Source: Anaerolineales bacterium (lineage in GTDB: Bacteria; Chloroflexota; Anaerolineae; Anaerolineales; UBA11858). From it: a stretch of DNA of 64,000 nt. The DNA is taken from the NCBI GenBank assembly GCA_028278545.1, contig JANQED010000165.1:162037-226036 (forward strand), given 5' to 3'. The notes under the pieces were generated by a model. The model searched no databases. It had not been told where the DNA came from and saw only the letters and a program-made list of their open reading frames with translations. Of the stretch, positions 24,272 through 33,363 are shown piece by piece (positions within the stretch are counted from its first letter, which is position 1; every line of letters starts with the position of its first letter). The position numbers and the translations under genes were made by a program.

Positions 24272-25389
24272 ACTCAAGAGAACGTGTATTGGCCGCACTG
24301 AATCACCAACAACCAGACCGGCCTCCTCGAGACCTGGGTAGCACAACGGCGACCGGGATTCACCCGACTGCCTACAAGGCTTTGAAAAAGTCTTTGGGAT
24401 TGAGCAACGGTTTCGAATTCCTTAGTGCCAGGGCTTTACTGGCAAGGGTGGAAGACTCAGTTATTGAAAAATTGGGAATCGACTTGTTACCGATCATTCC
24501 AGGCTCATCTGGACAGGAACCTGAGCTGGATCAGAACAGAGCTTATGTTGACTCTTGGGGCGTTGAGCGCAGGCTGCCGCAGGATGGAGGCCATTATCTG
24601 GTTAGCCGGCCTCCTTTTGCTAATCTATCAACCAAAAGTGAGATAGCAGCATACTCCTGGCCGACCCCTCGCGATGATTTTTCTGAGCTTACGGAGCAGG
24701 CGCGGCATTTGCGAGAAACGACCGATAAAGCCCTGGTGCTGAACCTGGACGTCGGCTTTTTGCATCAGGCCCAATTCATGCGCGGTTTTGATCTGTGGTT
24801 GATGGATTTGGCAGCGGCCCCAGCTTTTGCAGAATACTATATGGATAGGATTTTGGAAATCTGGCTGGCAGATGCTCGCAGCATGATCGAAGCCGTTGGC
24901 TCTCTTGCAGATGTGGTCATTTATGCGGATGATATTGCCTTTCAAAATGGCCCAATGGTTTCGGCTCAAATGTACCAGGCATTGTTCAAACCAAGGCAAA
25001 AACAGGTCTTTGATCTGCTGGCTGGAAGCGGGATGAAAGTGCTTTATCACAGTTGCGGCAGTATTTCCTCACTGCTCGCAGACCTGGTAGATATGGGCGT
25101 GGAAGCGATCAACCCTGTTCAGGTATCTGCCAGGGGGATGGGCGATACAGCAGCGTTGAAAAAGCAATGGGGAGATCACCTGACGTTTTGGGGGGGCGTC
25201 GATACCCACGAAGTGCTTCCCAGGGGCAATCCAGATGATGTTCGCCAGGAAGTTTGGTGCAGAATGGATGATTTATCGGAAAATGGTGGGTACGTACTTG
25301 CCAGCGTGCATGATATTCAAGCTGAAGTCCCCGCTGAGAATATCTTTGCCATGTTCCAGGCTGCAGAACAGTGGCGTAAAAAAGGCTGA
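24268..25389 (+). CDS. UroD-family (MtaA/CmuA-like) methyltransferase, HSCG type
   Basis: A 373-residue protein of the uroporphyrinogen decarboxylase superfamily, starting NSRERVLAALNHQQPDRPP as cobamide-dependent methyltransferases do. The metal-site segment reads VLYHSCGS with His near residue 261, which resembles the His-x-Cys zinc site of MtaA-type enzymes. The second cysteine of that site is not obvious; SVHDIQ occupies the corresponding late position. With two paralogues and a corrinoid protein nearby it probably transfers methyl groups rather than acting on porphyrins, since no heme pathway genes adjoin. GTG start overlapping the previous stop. Confidence 0.82.
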   Translation: MNSRERVLAALNHQQPDRPPRDLGSTTATGIHPTAYKALKKSLGLSNGFEFLSARALLARVEDSVIEKLGIDLLPIIPGSSGQEPELDQNRAYVDSWGVERRLPQDGGHYLVSRPPFANLSTKSEIAAYSWPTPRDDFSELTEQARHLRETTDKALVLNLDVGFLHQAQFMRGFDLWLMDLAAAPAFAEYYMDRILEIWLADARSMIEAVGSLADVVIYADDIAFQNGPMVSAQMYQALFKPRQKQVFDLLAGSGMKVLYHSCGSISSLLADLVDMGVEAINPVQVSARGMGDTAALKKQWGDHLTFWGGVDTHEVLPRGNPDDVRQEVWCRMDDLSENGGYVLASVHDIQAEVPAENIFAMFQAAEQWRKKG

Positions 25390-25394
25390 AGAGC

Positions 25395-26570
25395 ATGTTT
25401 GTAGATCAATTAAAGGAAAAAGCCTGGCAAGTGATCCGGAGCAGGGAAGAGGAATTTTCCCAACTCGCATTAGAGATACTCAATCATCCAGAGCTGGGCT
25501 ATCAGGAGTTTAAGTCGAGTCAGGTTTTGCTTGATATGCTTGCCCAGGCCGGATTTGAAACCCAAAAACCGTATGGCTCCCTAGAAACTGCCTTCAGAGC
25601 GCAGAAATCGAACGCTGAAAAGCCAGCTATCTTCTTTTTGGCAGAATATGATGCCCTTCCGGGCGTCGGACATGGTTGTGGGCACAATTTGATTGGCACT
25701 GCGGCGGTTGCCGCCGCCATCGGGGTGGCGGATGTGCTGGCGGAGACGGCGGGGACAATTGGCGTCATCGGCACCCCCGCCGAGGAATACATGGGTGAAG
25801 AGGAAGGCAAGGTCAAGCTGCTTCGAGCTGGAGCTTTTGATGATGTCACGGTTGCTTTGATGCTGCACCCTTCCTATGCTCGCCAGGTAATCGGGCGCGA
25901 TCTGGGATTTATCGCTTGTGAGTTCAGGTTTTACGGCAGACCCGCACATGCCGCCGCAGACCCCTGGAATGGATTGAACGCGCTGGATGGGGTGATTGCC
26001 ACGTTCAACAATATCAATGCTCTCAGACAGCACGTGGAGCCTCATGTCCGCATCCACGGTGTGATTACAGATGGGGGCCAGGTGCCGAATATCATCCCTG
26101 AATTCACTTCAGCACAATTTATGGTTCGGGCCGAAGACCCGGAAACCTTGGAAAACGTCTACGAGCGGGTATGTGCTTGTGCCGAAGCAGGCGCATTATC
26201 TTCTGGAACCCGCCTGGAGATCGAAAAAATCACTACCGTTTATAACACACGCGTAAACCAAACCCTAAATCGGTTGATTGTTGAGAACTATGATCAGATC
26301 GGGGTGCCGATCACGGCAGCGCCACATCAAATGGATGCGTCTTCTGATTTTGGGAATGTCAGCCAGGTGCTGCCCGCAGCGATGTTCATGATTGAGAGCC
26401 ACCCTTCCGGAATCCCCTGGCATTCCCAGGAAGTGGCCGAGGCTTCGGGACGGGAGAAGGCCATTACAGCCATGATCAATGGAGCCTGCGTGATGGCGGG
26501 TGTGGCGCTGGATTTATTAGTCGATCAAGATTTATTGGCACAAGTACAAGAGGATTTTCGGCAAAAATGA
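25395..26570 (+). CDS. M20-family amidohydrolase (ACY1L2/AbgB-like)
   Basis: A 391-residue metallo-amidase. Metal motif AEYDALPGVGHGCGHNLIGT near residue 75, TPAEEYMGEEEGK near 128, HPSYA near 153, a dimerisation domain around 180-290 (FYGRPAHAAADPWNGLNALDG) and a final MDASSDFGNVSQVLPAAMF. It fits the branch that cleaves amides such as p-aminobenzoyl-glutamate or dipeptides. With the D-aminoacylase it gives the island two deacylating activities. It sits between two UroD-family genes and overlaps the next by four bases. Confidence 0.88.
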   Translation: MFVDQLKEKAWQVIRSREEEFSQLALEILNHPELGYQEFKSSQVLLDMLAQAGFETQKPYGSLETAFRAQKSNAEKPAIFFLAEYDALPGVGHGCGHNLIGTAAVAAAIGVADVLAETAGTIGVIGTPAEEYMGEEEGKVKLLRAGAFDDVTVALMLHPSYARQVIGRDLGFIACEFRFYGRPAHAAADPWNGLNALDGVIATFNNINALRQHVEPHVRIHGVITDGGQVPNIIPEFTSAQFMVRAEDPETLENVYERVCACAEAGALSSGTRLEIEKITTVYNTRVNQTLNRLIVENYDQIGVPITAAPHQMDASSDFGNVSQVLPAAMFMIESHPSGIPWHSQEVAEASGREKAITAMINGACVMAGVALDLLVDQDLLAQVQEDFRQK

Positions 26571-27658
26571 CTTCGAAATCAGACAGTTTTGTCCCCCTGG
26601 AACCAGATTTCGACAGGTTGAGAAAGGTTCTGCTTTTGGAAGGTGAACCCGATCGCGTTCCAAATGCTGAGCTTCATATCGATTGGCAGATCAAACAAGC
26701 CTTTCTCGGTCGGGCGATTGAATCTGTTCAGGATGATGTGGATTTCTGGTATCGGGCGGGCTATGACTATATTTACCAACGGGCGAACTATGAGTACCGC
26801 ATGGTAGGGGATGGCAAAGCAGATGAAGATCATATTTACGCCGGCGATATGCAAGTGACCGAATGGGCAGGGGATCAGACCAGCCTGGTCAGCAATTGGG
26901 ATCAATATGAAACCTACCCCTGGCCTGATCCTGAAACCATAGATTACAGCAACCTCGTCGAATGTGCCCGGGCGCTGCCCGATGGGATGAAGATCATTTC
27001 TGGTGTGGGGGGAATCTTTACTCGGGTTTGGCGCATTATGGGTTTCGATACGTTTTCTTTCTCCCTGGTTGATGAGCCAGATTTGGTTGCCGAGCTGTTC
27101 CGTCGCATAGGGGAGATACAAATGGCCGTGTTTCGCAATATCGTCGAAATGGATCAGATAGGAGCCATGTGGTATGGCGATGATCTGGCGTATAAAACAG
27201 GCACGATGATTCATCCCAAGCACCTGCGCAAATATCTATTCCCTTATCTGCACCAGATGGGCGCCATTTGCAAGGAAAAAGATATGCCCTTTGTAATGCA
27301 TTCAGATGGTAATTTGTGGACCATTTTGCCCGATTTGATGGACGCGGGTCTGTCTGCTTTGCATCCGATTGAGCCTATGGCGATGGACAGTGTAGAGTTG
27401 AAGGAAACCTACGGTGACCGCTTGTGCCTGCTGGGGAATATCGAAATTGGTGAGACGCTGACTTTGGGCACACCTGATGATGTGGAAGCCGAGGTGAGAG
27501 AACGCATTCGCACGCTTGCTCAGGGTGGTGGTTACGCGGTTGGCTCCAGCAATACAGTGGCGCACTACGTCAAATTGGAAAATTTCAAGGCGATGATCAA
27601 GGCCACTCGTAAGTATGGTAGATATCCCCTTGATATATCTGGTTGGGAAGATAGATGA
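26567..27658 (+). CDS. UroD-family methyltransferase-like protein, HSDG type (copy 1)
   Basis: A 363-residue UroD-superfamily protein. The metal-site segment is FVMHSDGNLW with His near residue 245, so Asp stands where the first UroD paralogue has Cys. Other conserved parts are YGDDLAYKTG, LHPIEPMAMD and LCLLGNIEIGETLTLG. The N-terminus lacks the NSRERV motif and starts DRLRKVLLLEGEPDRVPNAE. It may be a substrate-specific methyltransferase (MT1) acting on a methoxylated or methylated compound, with the HSCG protein as partner; this is inference. Four-base overlaps on both sides show translational coupling. Confidence 0.8.
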   Translation: MTSKSDSFVPLEPDFDRLRKVLLLEGEPDRVPNAELHIDWQIKQAFLGRAIESVQDDVDFWYRAGYDYIYQRANYEYRMVGDGKADEDHIYAGDMQVTEWAGDQTSLVSNWDQYETYPWPDPETIDYSNLVECARALPDGMKIISGVGGIFTRVWRIMGFDTFSFSLVDEPDLVAELFRRIGEIQMAVFRNIVEMDQIGAMWYGDDLAYKTGTMIHPKHLRKYLFPYLHQMGAICKEKDMPFVMHSDGNLWTILPDLMDAGLSALHPIEPMAMDSVELKETYGDRLCLLGNIEIGETLTLGTPDDVEAEVRERIRTLAQGGGYAVGSSNTVAHYVKLENFKAMIKATRKYGRYPLDISGWEDR

Positions 27659-28638
27659 TGAATTCTAGAGAACGCGTGATGTGTGCGTTGGCCGGTGATC
27701 AGCCGGATCGGGTGCCCTTTTGTGAGGGATCAGTGGATGCCAGTATTGCCCGAGCGCTGGCTGGCAGTGATCGTGATCTGAGTGAACGCCAGATTTCCGA
27801 CATGCTGAAGCGCGACGTGGTGGTTTCTATCGTCTTTGCGCCCTATTTCGCAGATTCAATAATAGGGTCAGATGGCCAATCCTATGTCACGGACGGTTGG
27901 GTGAAGACCAGAGAAGACCTGGAGAAAATGGAACTCCCCGATCCCAATGATCTGGAATTATACAAGGACGCGAGGAAAGTCCTGGATGAAAAGGGAGACT
28001 ACGCCGCGGCTGCCGCGATTAAGCTGGGTGTCGCACCCATGTTTATGAGCATGGGACTGGATGGGTTTTCCTATGCCTTGATGGATGATCCCGATTTGGT
28101 GCATGAGGTTCTGCGCCGATATGCCGAATGGCAGATTATCGTCAACCAGAATCTTGTCGAAATGGGCTTCGATTTCTTGTGGAGTTTTGATGATATGGCC
28201 TATAAATCCGGCCCATTCTGTTCGAGGTTGGATTTTATAGAATTCTTGCTCCCGTCGTTGCAAATGGTTGCCGAGAGCATCACCATCCCCTGGGTATTCC
28301 ACAGCGATGGCAACATCATGTCTTTGCTGGACGATCTCCTGGCCCTGGGGATCAATGGATTACACCCCATCGAGCCGGGGCCAATGGATTTGGCCGAGGT
28401 AAAAACAAAATATGGGGAGGACGTCTGCATTATCGGGAATGTCTCTGTTGATAAGCTCAGTTCGGGCACACCAGAAGAAATTGATCGAATCGTCAGACAG
28501 TGTATAGAGATGGCTGGCCCTGGGGGCGGGTATATGATTTCGTCTGCCAACAGCATTCCATCCTATGCCCAGCCAGAAAATGTACGAATGATGGCCCAGG
28601 CAATACAGAAATATGGACGATATCCTTTGAGATGGTGA
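27655..28638 (+). CDS. UroD-family methyltransferase-like protein, HSDG type (copy 2)
   Basis: A 327-residue UroD-superfamily protein, starting MNSRERVMCALAGDQPDRVP. The site segment is WVFHSDGNIM with His near residue 216, again Asp instead of Cys. It has WSFDDMAYKSGPF, LHPIEPGPMDLAEVK and CIIGNVSVDKLSSG, closely parallel to the preceding gene. The pair may form a heteromer or have distinct substrates. The start could be either of two adjacent ATGs (27655 or 27658). It ends about 100 bases before the aldehyde oxidoreductase. Confidence 0.8.
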   Translation: MMNSRERVMCALAGDQPDRVPFCEGSVDASIARALAGSDRDLSERQISDMLKRDVVVSIVFAPYFADSIIGSDGQSYVTDGWVKTREDLEKMELPDPNDLELYKDARKVLDEKGDYAAAAAIKLGVAPMFMSMGLDGFSYALMDDPDLVHEVLRRYAEWQIIVNQNLVEMGFDFLWSFDDMAYKSGPFCSRLDFIEFLLPSLQMVAESITIPWVFHSDGNIMSLLDDLLALGINGLHPIEPGPMDLAEVKTKYGEDVCIIGNVSVDKLSSGTPEEIDRIVRQCIEMAGPGGGYMISSANSIPSYAQPENVRMMAQAIQKYGRYPLRW

Positions 28639-28735
28639 CAGGTCTTGATGTCTAAGAACAAGCACCTAATCGCGTTGGTTTGTGGTGATCCTGGTGGGAA
28701 TTTCGTGATGCAGGTATTAGATGGAGTCAGATAAG

Positions 28736-30610
28736 ATGAACGGATATGCAGGTAAATTCCTCTGGGTCAATCTGACGGAAGCATCGCTGCGAGAAGAAAT
28801 CCCTTCTGAGGGTTTATTGCGTGATTTTATTGGTGGATATGGGGTTGGGGCGAGGATGCTTTATGATCGTATGCCCCCCGGCGTTGACCCTTTAGGGCCA
28901 GAGAATATCTTGGGCGTCTTGACAGGCCCACTGACCGGCACAACTGCACCAACGGCTACGCGTTGGACAGTGGTTGGTAAATCTCCATTAACCGGTGGCT
29001 GGGGAGATGCCAATGGCAGCGGTTATTTTGGGGTTGCTTTGAAAAAAGCCGGCTATGACGGCCTCTTCTTTACCGGCATTTCTGAATGCCCGGTCTATTT
29101 GTATCTTGACAATGGAACGGCTGAATTGCGGGATGCCTCTGCTTTGTGGGGGAAAGACACCTACGCAACAGAAGATTGGATCAAAGCGGACCTGGGGGAG
29201 GATGTCGAAGGTGCCTGTATTGGCCCTGCTGGCGAACGGCTTTCACGCATCGCCGGGATTATTCATTCAAAAGGACGCGCCGCGGCGCGCTCGGGTTTAG
29301 GGGCGGTGATGGGGTCAAAACGTCTGAAATTGATCGCTGCCAGGGGAGAGCTTGATTTCTCCGTAGCCAATAAAGAGGCTGAAAAGGCCGCCCGAAAGAA
29401 GTACATGAAAGAGATCAACGATGGCGTTGGGGCATCCGACTTCTATCGTCAGACTGGCACCCCCGGCATCCTCACCTGGACGATCCACATGGGAGACGTG
29501 CCGGTGAAAAATTGGGCTGGCAATGTGACCGAATTTCCCGACCCAGACCCTTTGGAGTTTAGTGAGTTGTTGAAGTTTAGAAAGAAGCGTGAAGCCTGCT
29601 ACCGCTGTGGGATCGCTTGCTGGGGGATAAGCTCATTGAGCTATGATGGCACCTCCATTGAGGCTCACCAACCCGAATTCCAGACCAGCGGTGCCTTTGG
29701 CTGCCTGACAATGAACAACGATTATCCCTCTTTAATCCGGGCGAACGATCTATGTAATCGCTACGGCCTCGATACTATCTCTGCTGGGGCCTGTGTTGCG
29801 TTTGCCATCGAGTGTTATCAGAATGGCTTGATTTCCCGTGAGGACACGGGTGGAATCGAGTTAGATTGGGGGGATCATCAGGCGGTGAATGCTTTCCTGA
29901 TGAAAATTGCCTTGAGGGAAGATTTTGGGGATGTTGTTGCCGATGGCGTGAAGTGCGCGGCCGAATATTTGGGAAGCGCGGCCGAACCTTTTGCCGTTCA
30001 TGTTGGAGGGCAGGAATTGCCCGTACACGATCCGCGCTTTGAACCGGGCCTTGGGTTGATCTATAAAATGGATGCCACCCCTGGCCGCCATACTCAGGCA
30101 TCTCAGTTTACGGTTCCGCCGGGTTTTGAGACAGATCGCCCGGCCTATGGTGACCAGCGAGAGCAGCAGGCCGGCAGAGGCCATTATCTGAAAGAGGCCA
30201 GCGTCTTGACGCATACCATGAACGCATCTGGGGTGTGTTTGTTTGGCTATGCATCTACTCATGTCACCTTTATTCCAGATTACCTCAGCGCCGTCAGGGG
30301 TGAAGAATTTATGGTTGAGGATATGATGGTTGCAGGGGAGCGCATTGCTAATATTCGCCAGGCTTTCAACGTGCGTGAGGGCATCAATCCTGTTATTCAG
30401 CAACTCCCAGGCCGAGCGTATGGCTCGCCTCCTTTAGAGGTTGGGCCAACCAAAGGGGTGCGCGTTGAAATTGACCAGATGACTCAGGAATATTTGTTGG
30501 ATATGCAATGGACGCCGGATGCTGCTATCCCAACAAGAGAGAAGTTGGAGCAACTTGGGTTGAAAGATGTGGCTGATGATCTGTGGGGGCAGGAGGATGA
30601 TTGTGAGTAG
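28736..30610 (+). CDS. tungsten aldehyde:ferredoxin oxidoreductase (AOR family)
   Basis: A 624-residue protein with the AOR N-terminal domain (MNGYAGKFLWVNLT, then FIGGYGVGARMLYD) and TGPLTGTTAPTATRWTVVGKSPLTG, the tungstopterin site region. The 4Fe-4S ligands CYRCGIAC lie near residue 287, with a late cysteine in NASGVCLFG. AORs oxidise aldehydes to carboxylic acids, reducing ferredoxin, in anaerobes. Here it may oxidise an aldehyde from the aldolases of the island. The ATG at 28736 is preferred over 28721 because GGAG lies upstream and the family begins at this point. Tungsten versus molybdenum cannot be told. Confidence 0.9.
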   Translation: MNGYAGKFLWVNLTEASLREEIPSEGLLRDFIGGYGVGARMLYDRMPPGVDPLGPENILGVLTGPLTGTTAPTATRWTVVGKSPLTGGWGDANGSGYFGVALKKAGYDGLFFTGISECPVYLYLDNGTAELRDASALWGKDTYATEDWIKADLGEDVEGACIGPAGERLSRIAGIIHSKGRAAARSGLGAVMGSKRLKLIAARGELDFSVANKEAEKAARKKYMKEINDGVGASDFYRQTGTPGILTWTIHMGDVPVKNWAGNVTEFPDPDPLEFSELLKFRKKREACYRCGIACWGISSLSYDGTSIEAHQPEFQTSGAFGCLTMNNDYPSLIRANDLCNRYGLDTISAGACVAFAIECYQNGLISREDTGGIELDWGDHQAVNAFLMKIALREDFGDVVADGVKCAAEYLGSAAEPFAVHVGGQELPVHDPRFEPGLGLIYKMDATPGRHTQASQFTVPPGFETDRPAYGDQREQQAGRGHYLKEASVLTHTMNASGVCLFGYASTHVTFIPDYLSAVRGEEFMVEDMMVAGERIANIRQAFNVREGINPVIQQLPGRAYGSPPLEVGPTKGVRVEIDQMTQEYLLDMQWTPDAAIPTREKLEQLGLKDVADDLWGQEDDCE

Positions 30611-31826
30611 CCCCCTACCGTCTTTCAGGACTGGTTTTTTCACCTATCCTTGGGATTTGTTCGATGAGGGCACAGAACGGGTCGTGGAAATGATGACCAG
30701 GCGCTACATGAGCAATGCCATCATGGTGAACGCGAATTATCATCATGCGCGCGTCTTTCGCCCCAGAAGCACAGGTCCAAAAACGCGCCACTACAATCGG
30801 GCCATCGCTGCTTTTTGGCCGCAGAAGGAGCTGTACGCTGAGACAGACTTGCTGCCAATCGTCGAACCGGCACTTGCGGATGCCAATGTCCTCGGCCAAA
30901 CGCGTTCCGCCTGTCAGAAGCACGAGATTGATTTTGGGGTTTGGGTGGTAGGACTGCATAATTCATCTTTGGGCGAAAAGCACCCTGACCAGTGCGTGGT
31001 GAACTGTTTTGGTGATGTGTATCCATATGCGCTATGTCCTAGTCAGGCCCAAAATCAGCAATACATTATGGGGTTGGTAAAGGACATTGGAGCACAGTTT
31101 TCTCCCGACCGGATCGTAATTGAGGCTATCGGCGTATTAGGGTTGCGTCATTGGGTGCATCATGAGTTGTTTATGACGCAGTGGGACGAAACCCTAGAGC
31201 TGTTGTTTTCGATATGCTTCTGTCCGGCCTGCACGAACCGCGGGGCGGAAAGCGGTCTTGATGTTGATGAGCTTCGCCAGTGTGTTCGCTTATGGGCAAA
31301 TCGTTTGCTCGAGGAAGAACGCGGTGCTCTGAGTGAGACTTTCAGACAGGCTGAAGTGGCGTCGCTGCTGTTAGAAATCCCAGGTTTGTGGGCCTATTTG
31401 CAGTTCTCTTCCGAGGCAGTTACCGATATGGTTTCACAGGCCCATACCGCCGCGCATGACTTCAACATGAAACTAGAAGTAATCCCATCTAGTTTTCATC
31501 GCCCAGTTTCGCGAGCGTGGTATGAAAGGGCCTCGTTGAGTTCATTGGCGAAAGTTTGTGATGGGCTATTGGTCAGTTCATATTTCAGCGATCCTGCTGA
31601 AGTGGAAGCAGACCTGCGCTGGGCCTCTTATCTGGCATCCGATGCCAAGTTGATCGCCGGCATAAATGCTTGCAGCCCCACTCAGAGTGCGGCATCTCTT
31701 ACAGCGCAAGCTGCGGCTTGTTTGAAAGCTGGGTGTGAAGGCGTCTATTTTTATAATTATGGTTTGCTCAATCAAAAACGTTTGAATTGGGTATCTCAGG
31801 CTAATAAAACTGTTCTTGGGCAGTAA
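30603..31826 (+). CDS. TIM-barrel glycosidase-like protein, function unknown
   Basis: I do not recognise a characterised family. The 407-residue protein has a pattern of buried strands (NAIMVNANYHHARVF, DFGVWVVGLHN, DRIVIEAIG, LKVIPSSFHR-like LEVIPSSFH, LIAGINAC, GVYFYNYGLL) that suits a beta/alpha barrel of the GH-like kind. It has a CFCPACTNRG motif near residue 207. There is no signal peptide. A GTG at 30603 is chosen because AGGAGG (30591-30596) stands six bases before it, whereas an ATG at 30597 would touch the Shine-Dalgarno. It overlaps the aldehyde oxidoreductase gene by eight bases. Confidence 0.65.
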   Translation: MSSPLPSFRTGFFTYPWDLFDEGTERVVEMMTRRYMSNAIMVNANYHHARVFRPRSTGPKTRHYNRAIAAFWPQKELYAETDLLPIVEPALADANVLGQTRSACQKHEIDFGVWVVGLHNSSLGEKHPDQCVVNCFGDVYPYALCPSQAQNQQYIMGLVKDIGAQFSPDRIVIEAIGVLGLRHWVHHELFMTQWDETLELLFSICFCPACTNRGAESGLDVDELRQCVRLWANRLLEEERGALSETFRQAEVASLLLEIPGLWAYLQFSSEAVTDMVSQAHTAAHDFNMKLEVIPSSFHRPVSRAWYERASLSSLAKVCDGLLVSSYFSDPAEVEADLRWASYLASDAKLIAGINACSPTQSAASLTAQAAACLKAGCEGVYFYNYGLLNQKRLNWVSQANKTVLGQ

Positions 31827-31844
31827 TTATTTTCAAGGAGCATC

Positions 31845-32636
31845 ATGAATCGAGTTGATGGAAGAGTGGCACTCATTACCGGGGGTTCGCAGGGTATTGG
31901 AAAAGGGATCGCGCTATCTCTGGCCGAGGAAGGCGCGCATATTGTGGTAAATTACCGCTCAAATCTGGCAGAAGCACAAGCGACGGCCGAAGCGATAAGG
32001 AATCTGGGGGGCGAAGTGCTGATCTGTCAGGCGGATGTTGCAGATCGACAATCTGTTCGTCGGATGTTCGACGGTGCCGTTGAACAGTTTGGTCGCATTG
32101 ATATTGTTGTAGCCAATGCGGCTTATTCAGACCGAGAATTGGTCGTCGATGCAAAGTGGGAGAATGTTTTGCGTACGATTGAAGTCAGTCAATTTGGTGT
32201 TTTCCACACCTGTCAATTTGCAGCTCAGCATATGATTGAGCAGCCGCTAACCGGAAAGAGTAGAGGCAAGATAATTATTATCAGCTCCATATTGGCGGAA
32301 TTTGCCCCACCGGCAAACGCTGCCTATAACATGGCGAAAGCGGCGATCAATCACTTGGGTGTGACGATGGCCTCAGAGTTAGCTGCCTCGAAGATCAACG
32401 TTAACATGATCAATCCCGGCTGGATCGATACACCGGGCGAGCGAAAATATGCCACCGATGAAGAAATGAATGCCGGGGCAAGGCGTATACCCTGGAACAG
32501 GTTGGGTGTCCCCGAGGATATTGGAAAGGCAGTCGCGTATTTGGCCAGCGATGATGCGGATTATGTCACCGGCTCCACTTTACGTATTGATGGTGGTTTG
32601 TTGCTAGGGTTGCAACCGCCCTCTGTCGATGAGTAG
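31845..32636 (+). CDS. SDR-family oxidoreductase
   Basis: A 263-residue classical short-chain dehydrogenase. It has the nucleotide motif TGGSQGIGKGIAL, NAAYSD, an ISS segment with the catalytic Ser, and YNMAKAA with catalytic Tyr and Lys near residues 160-164. The C-terminus ends YVTGSTLRIDGG. An Arg in NYRSNL after strand 2 suggests NADP preference. It would oxidise or reduce an alcohol/ketone of the imported substrate. AAGGAG precedes the ATG. The next gene follows within about 30 bases or overlaps, depending on start. Confidence 0.9.
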   Translation: MNRVDGRVALITGGSQGIGKGIALSLAEEGAHIVVNYRSNLAEAQATAEAIRNLGGEVLICQADVADRQSVRRMFDGAVEQFGRIDIVVANAAYSDRELVVDAKWENVLRTIEVSQFGVFHTCQFAAQHMIEQPLTGKSRGKIIIISSILAEFAPPANAAYNMAKAAINHLGVTMASELAASKINVNMINPGWIDTPGERKYATDEEMNAGARRIPWNRLGVPEDIGKAVAYLASDDADYVTGSTLRIDGGLLLGLQPPSVDE

Positions 32637-32667
32637 TTCGGAAAAAATTCAAACTTTAGGAGAAATG

Positions 32668-33303
32668 ATGGAAAAAGAAATAGGAACAATATTTGAGGGT
32701 ATTGTGAATGGCGACATGGATTTGGTTCGTACAAATGTCGCTCAGGCCTTAGAGAAAGACATCGCCCCGAGAGAAATCCTGAACTCCGGATTGATCGCAG
32801 CTATGGATGAAGTTGGGTCTTTATTTGAAAAAGGGGAGTTCTTTGTCCCCGAAATGCTGGTCGCCGCACGTGCGATGAAATCTGGCCTGGAGATTCTCAA
32901 ACCGAAATTGGCAGAAGCGAAGGTAGAAGCTAAAGGGACAGTGGTAATTGGTACAGTAAAGGGTGATCTCCATGATATTGGTAAAAACCTTGTGGCGATC
33001 ATGCTTGAGGGAGCCGGGTTCAAGATCCTGGATTTAGGGGTAGATACGCCGCCTGAGAGGTTTGTGACTGCGGTTCAAGAGGAAAATGTTGACATCCTGG
33101 CTCTTTCTGCCCTTCTGACGACAACCATGACTGTCATGGAAGAAACCGTTGCTGCTCTCGAGGGCGCGGGGTTGCGCGACAAAGTAAAGGTAATCGTTGG
33201 TGGGGCACCTGTGACCCAGAATTATGCCGACTCCATTGGTGTGGATGGATTTGCCCCTGATGCCAGTGCAGCTGTTACCGTCGCAAAATCTTTGCTCAAT
33301 TGA
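32668..33303 (+). CDS. corrinoid (B12-binding) protein, MtbC/MttC-like
   Basis: A 211-residue methyl carrier. Residues 1-85 are the helical cap (GIVNGDMDLVRTNVAQALEKD, then FVPEMLVAARAM). Residues 90-211 are the cobalamin-binding Rossmann domain with GDLHDIGKN (DxHxxG, the cobalt-ligating His), ALSALLTTT and VGGAP. It accepts methyl groups from a substrate-specific methyltransferase and passes them on, most likely using the UroD-family proteins upstream. The ATG at 32668 has AGGAG five bases before it; ATGs at 32665 and 32629 are alternatives. No reductive activase (RamA-like) gene is in the window. Confidence 0.9.
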   Translation: MEKEIGTIFEGIVNGDMDLVRTNVAQALEKDIAPREILNSGLIAAMDEVGSLFEKGEFFVPEMLVAARAMKSGLEILKPKLAEAKVEAKGTVVIGTVKGDLHDIGKNLVAIMLEGAGFKILDLGVDTPPERFVTAVQEENVDILALSALLTTTMTVMEETVAALEGAGLRDKVKVIVGGAPVTQNYADSIGVDGFAPDASAAVTVAKSLLN

Positions 33304-33363
33304 ATGGCTTTTATAGTGAGAATGTACCCAACATAAAAAGAATAGATGTGAAGGACCGGTCTT

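Noticed and set aside
24268..28638. Heme biosynthesis role for the UroD genes
   Set aside because: Three divergent paralogues sit with a corrinoid protein and catabolic genes; no other heme genes adjoin, and the residues fit methyltransferases better.
28639..28735. Cobalamin riboswitch before the AOR or corrinoid genes
   Set aside because: No long intergenic region or conserved B12-box-like element is visible in the island.
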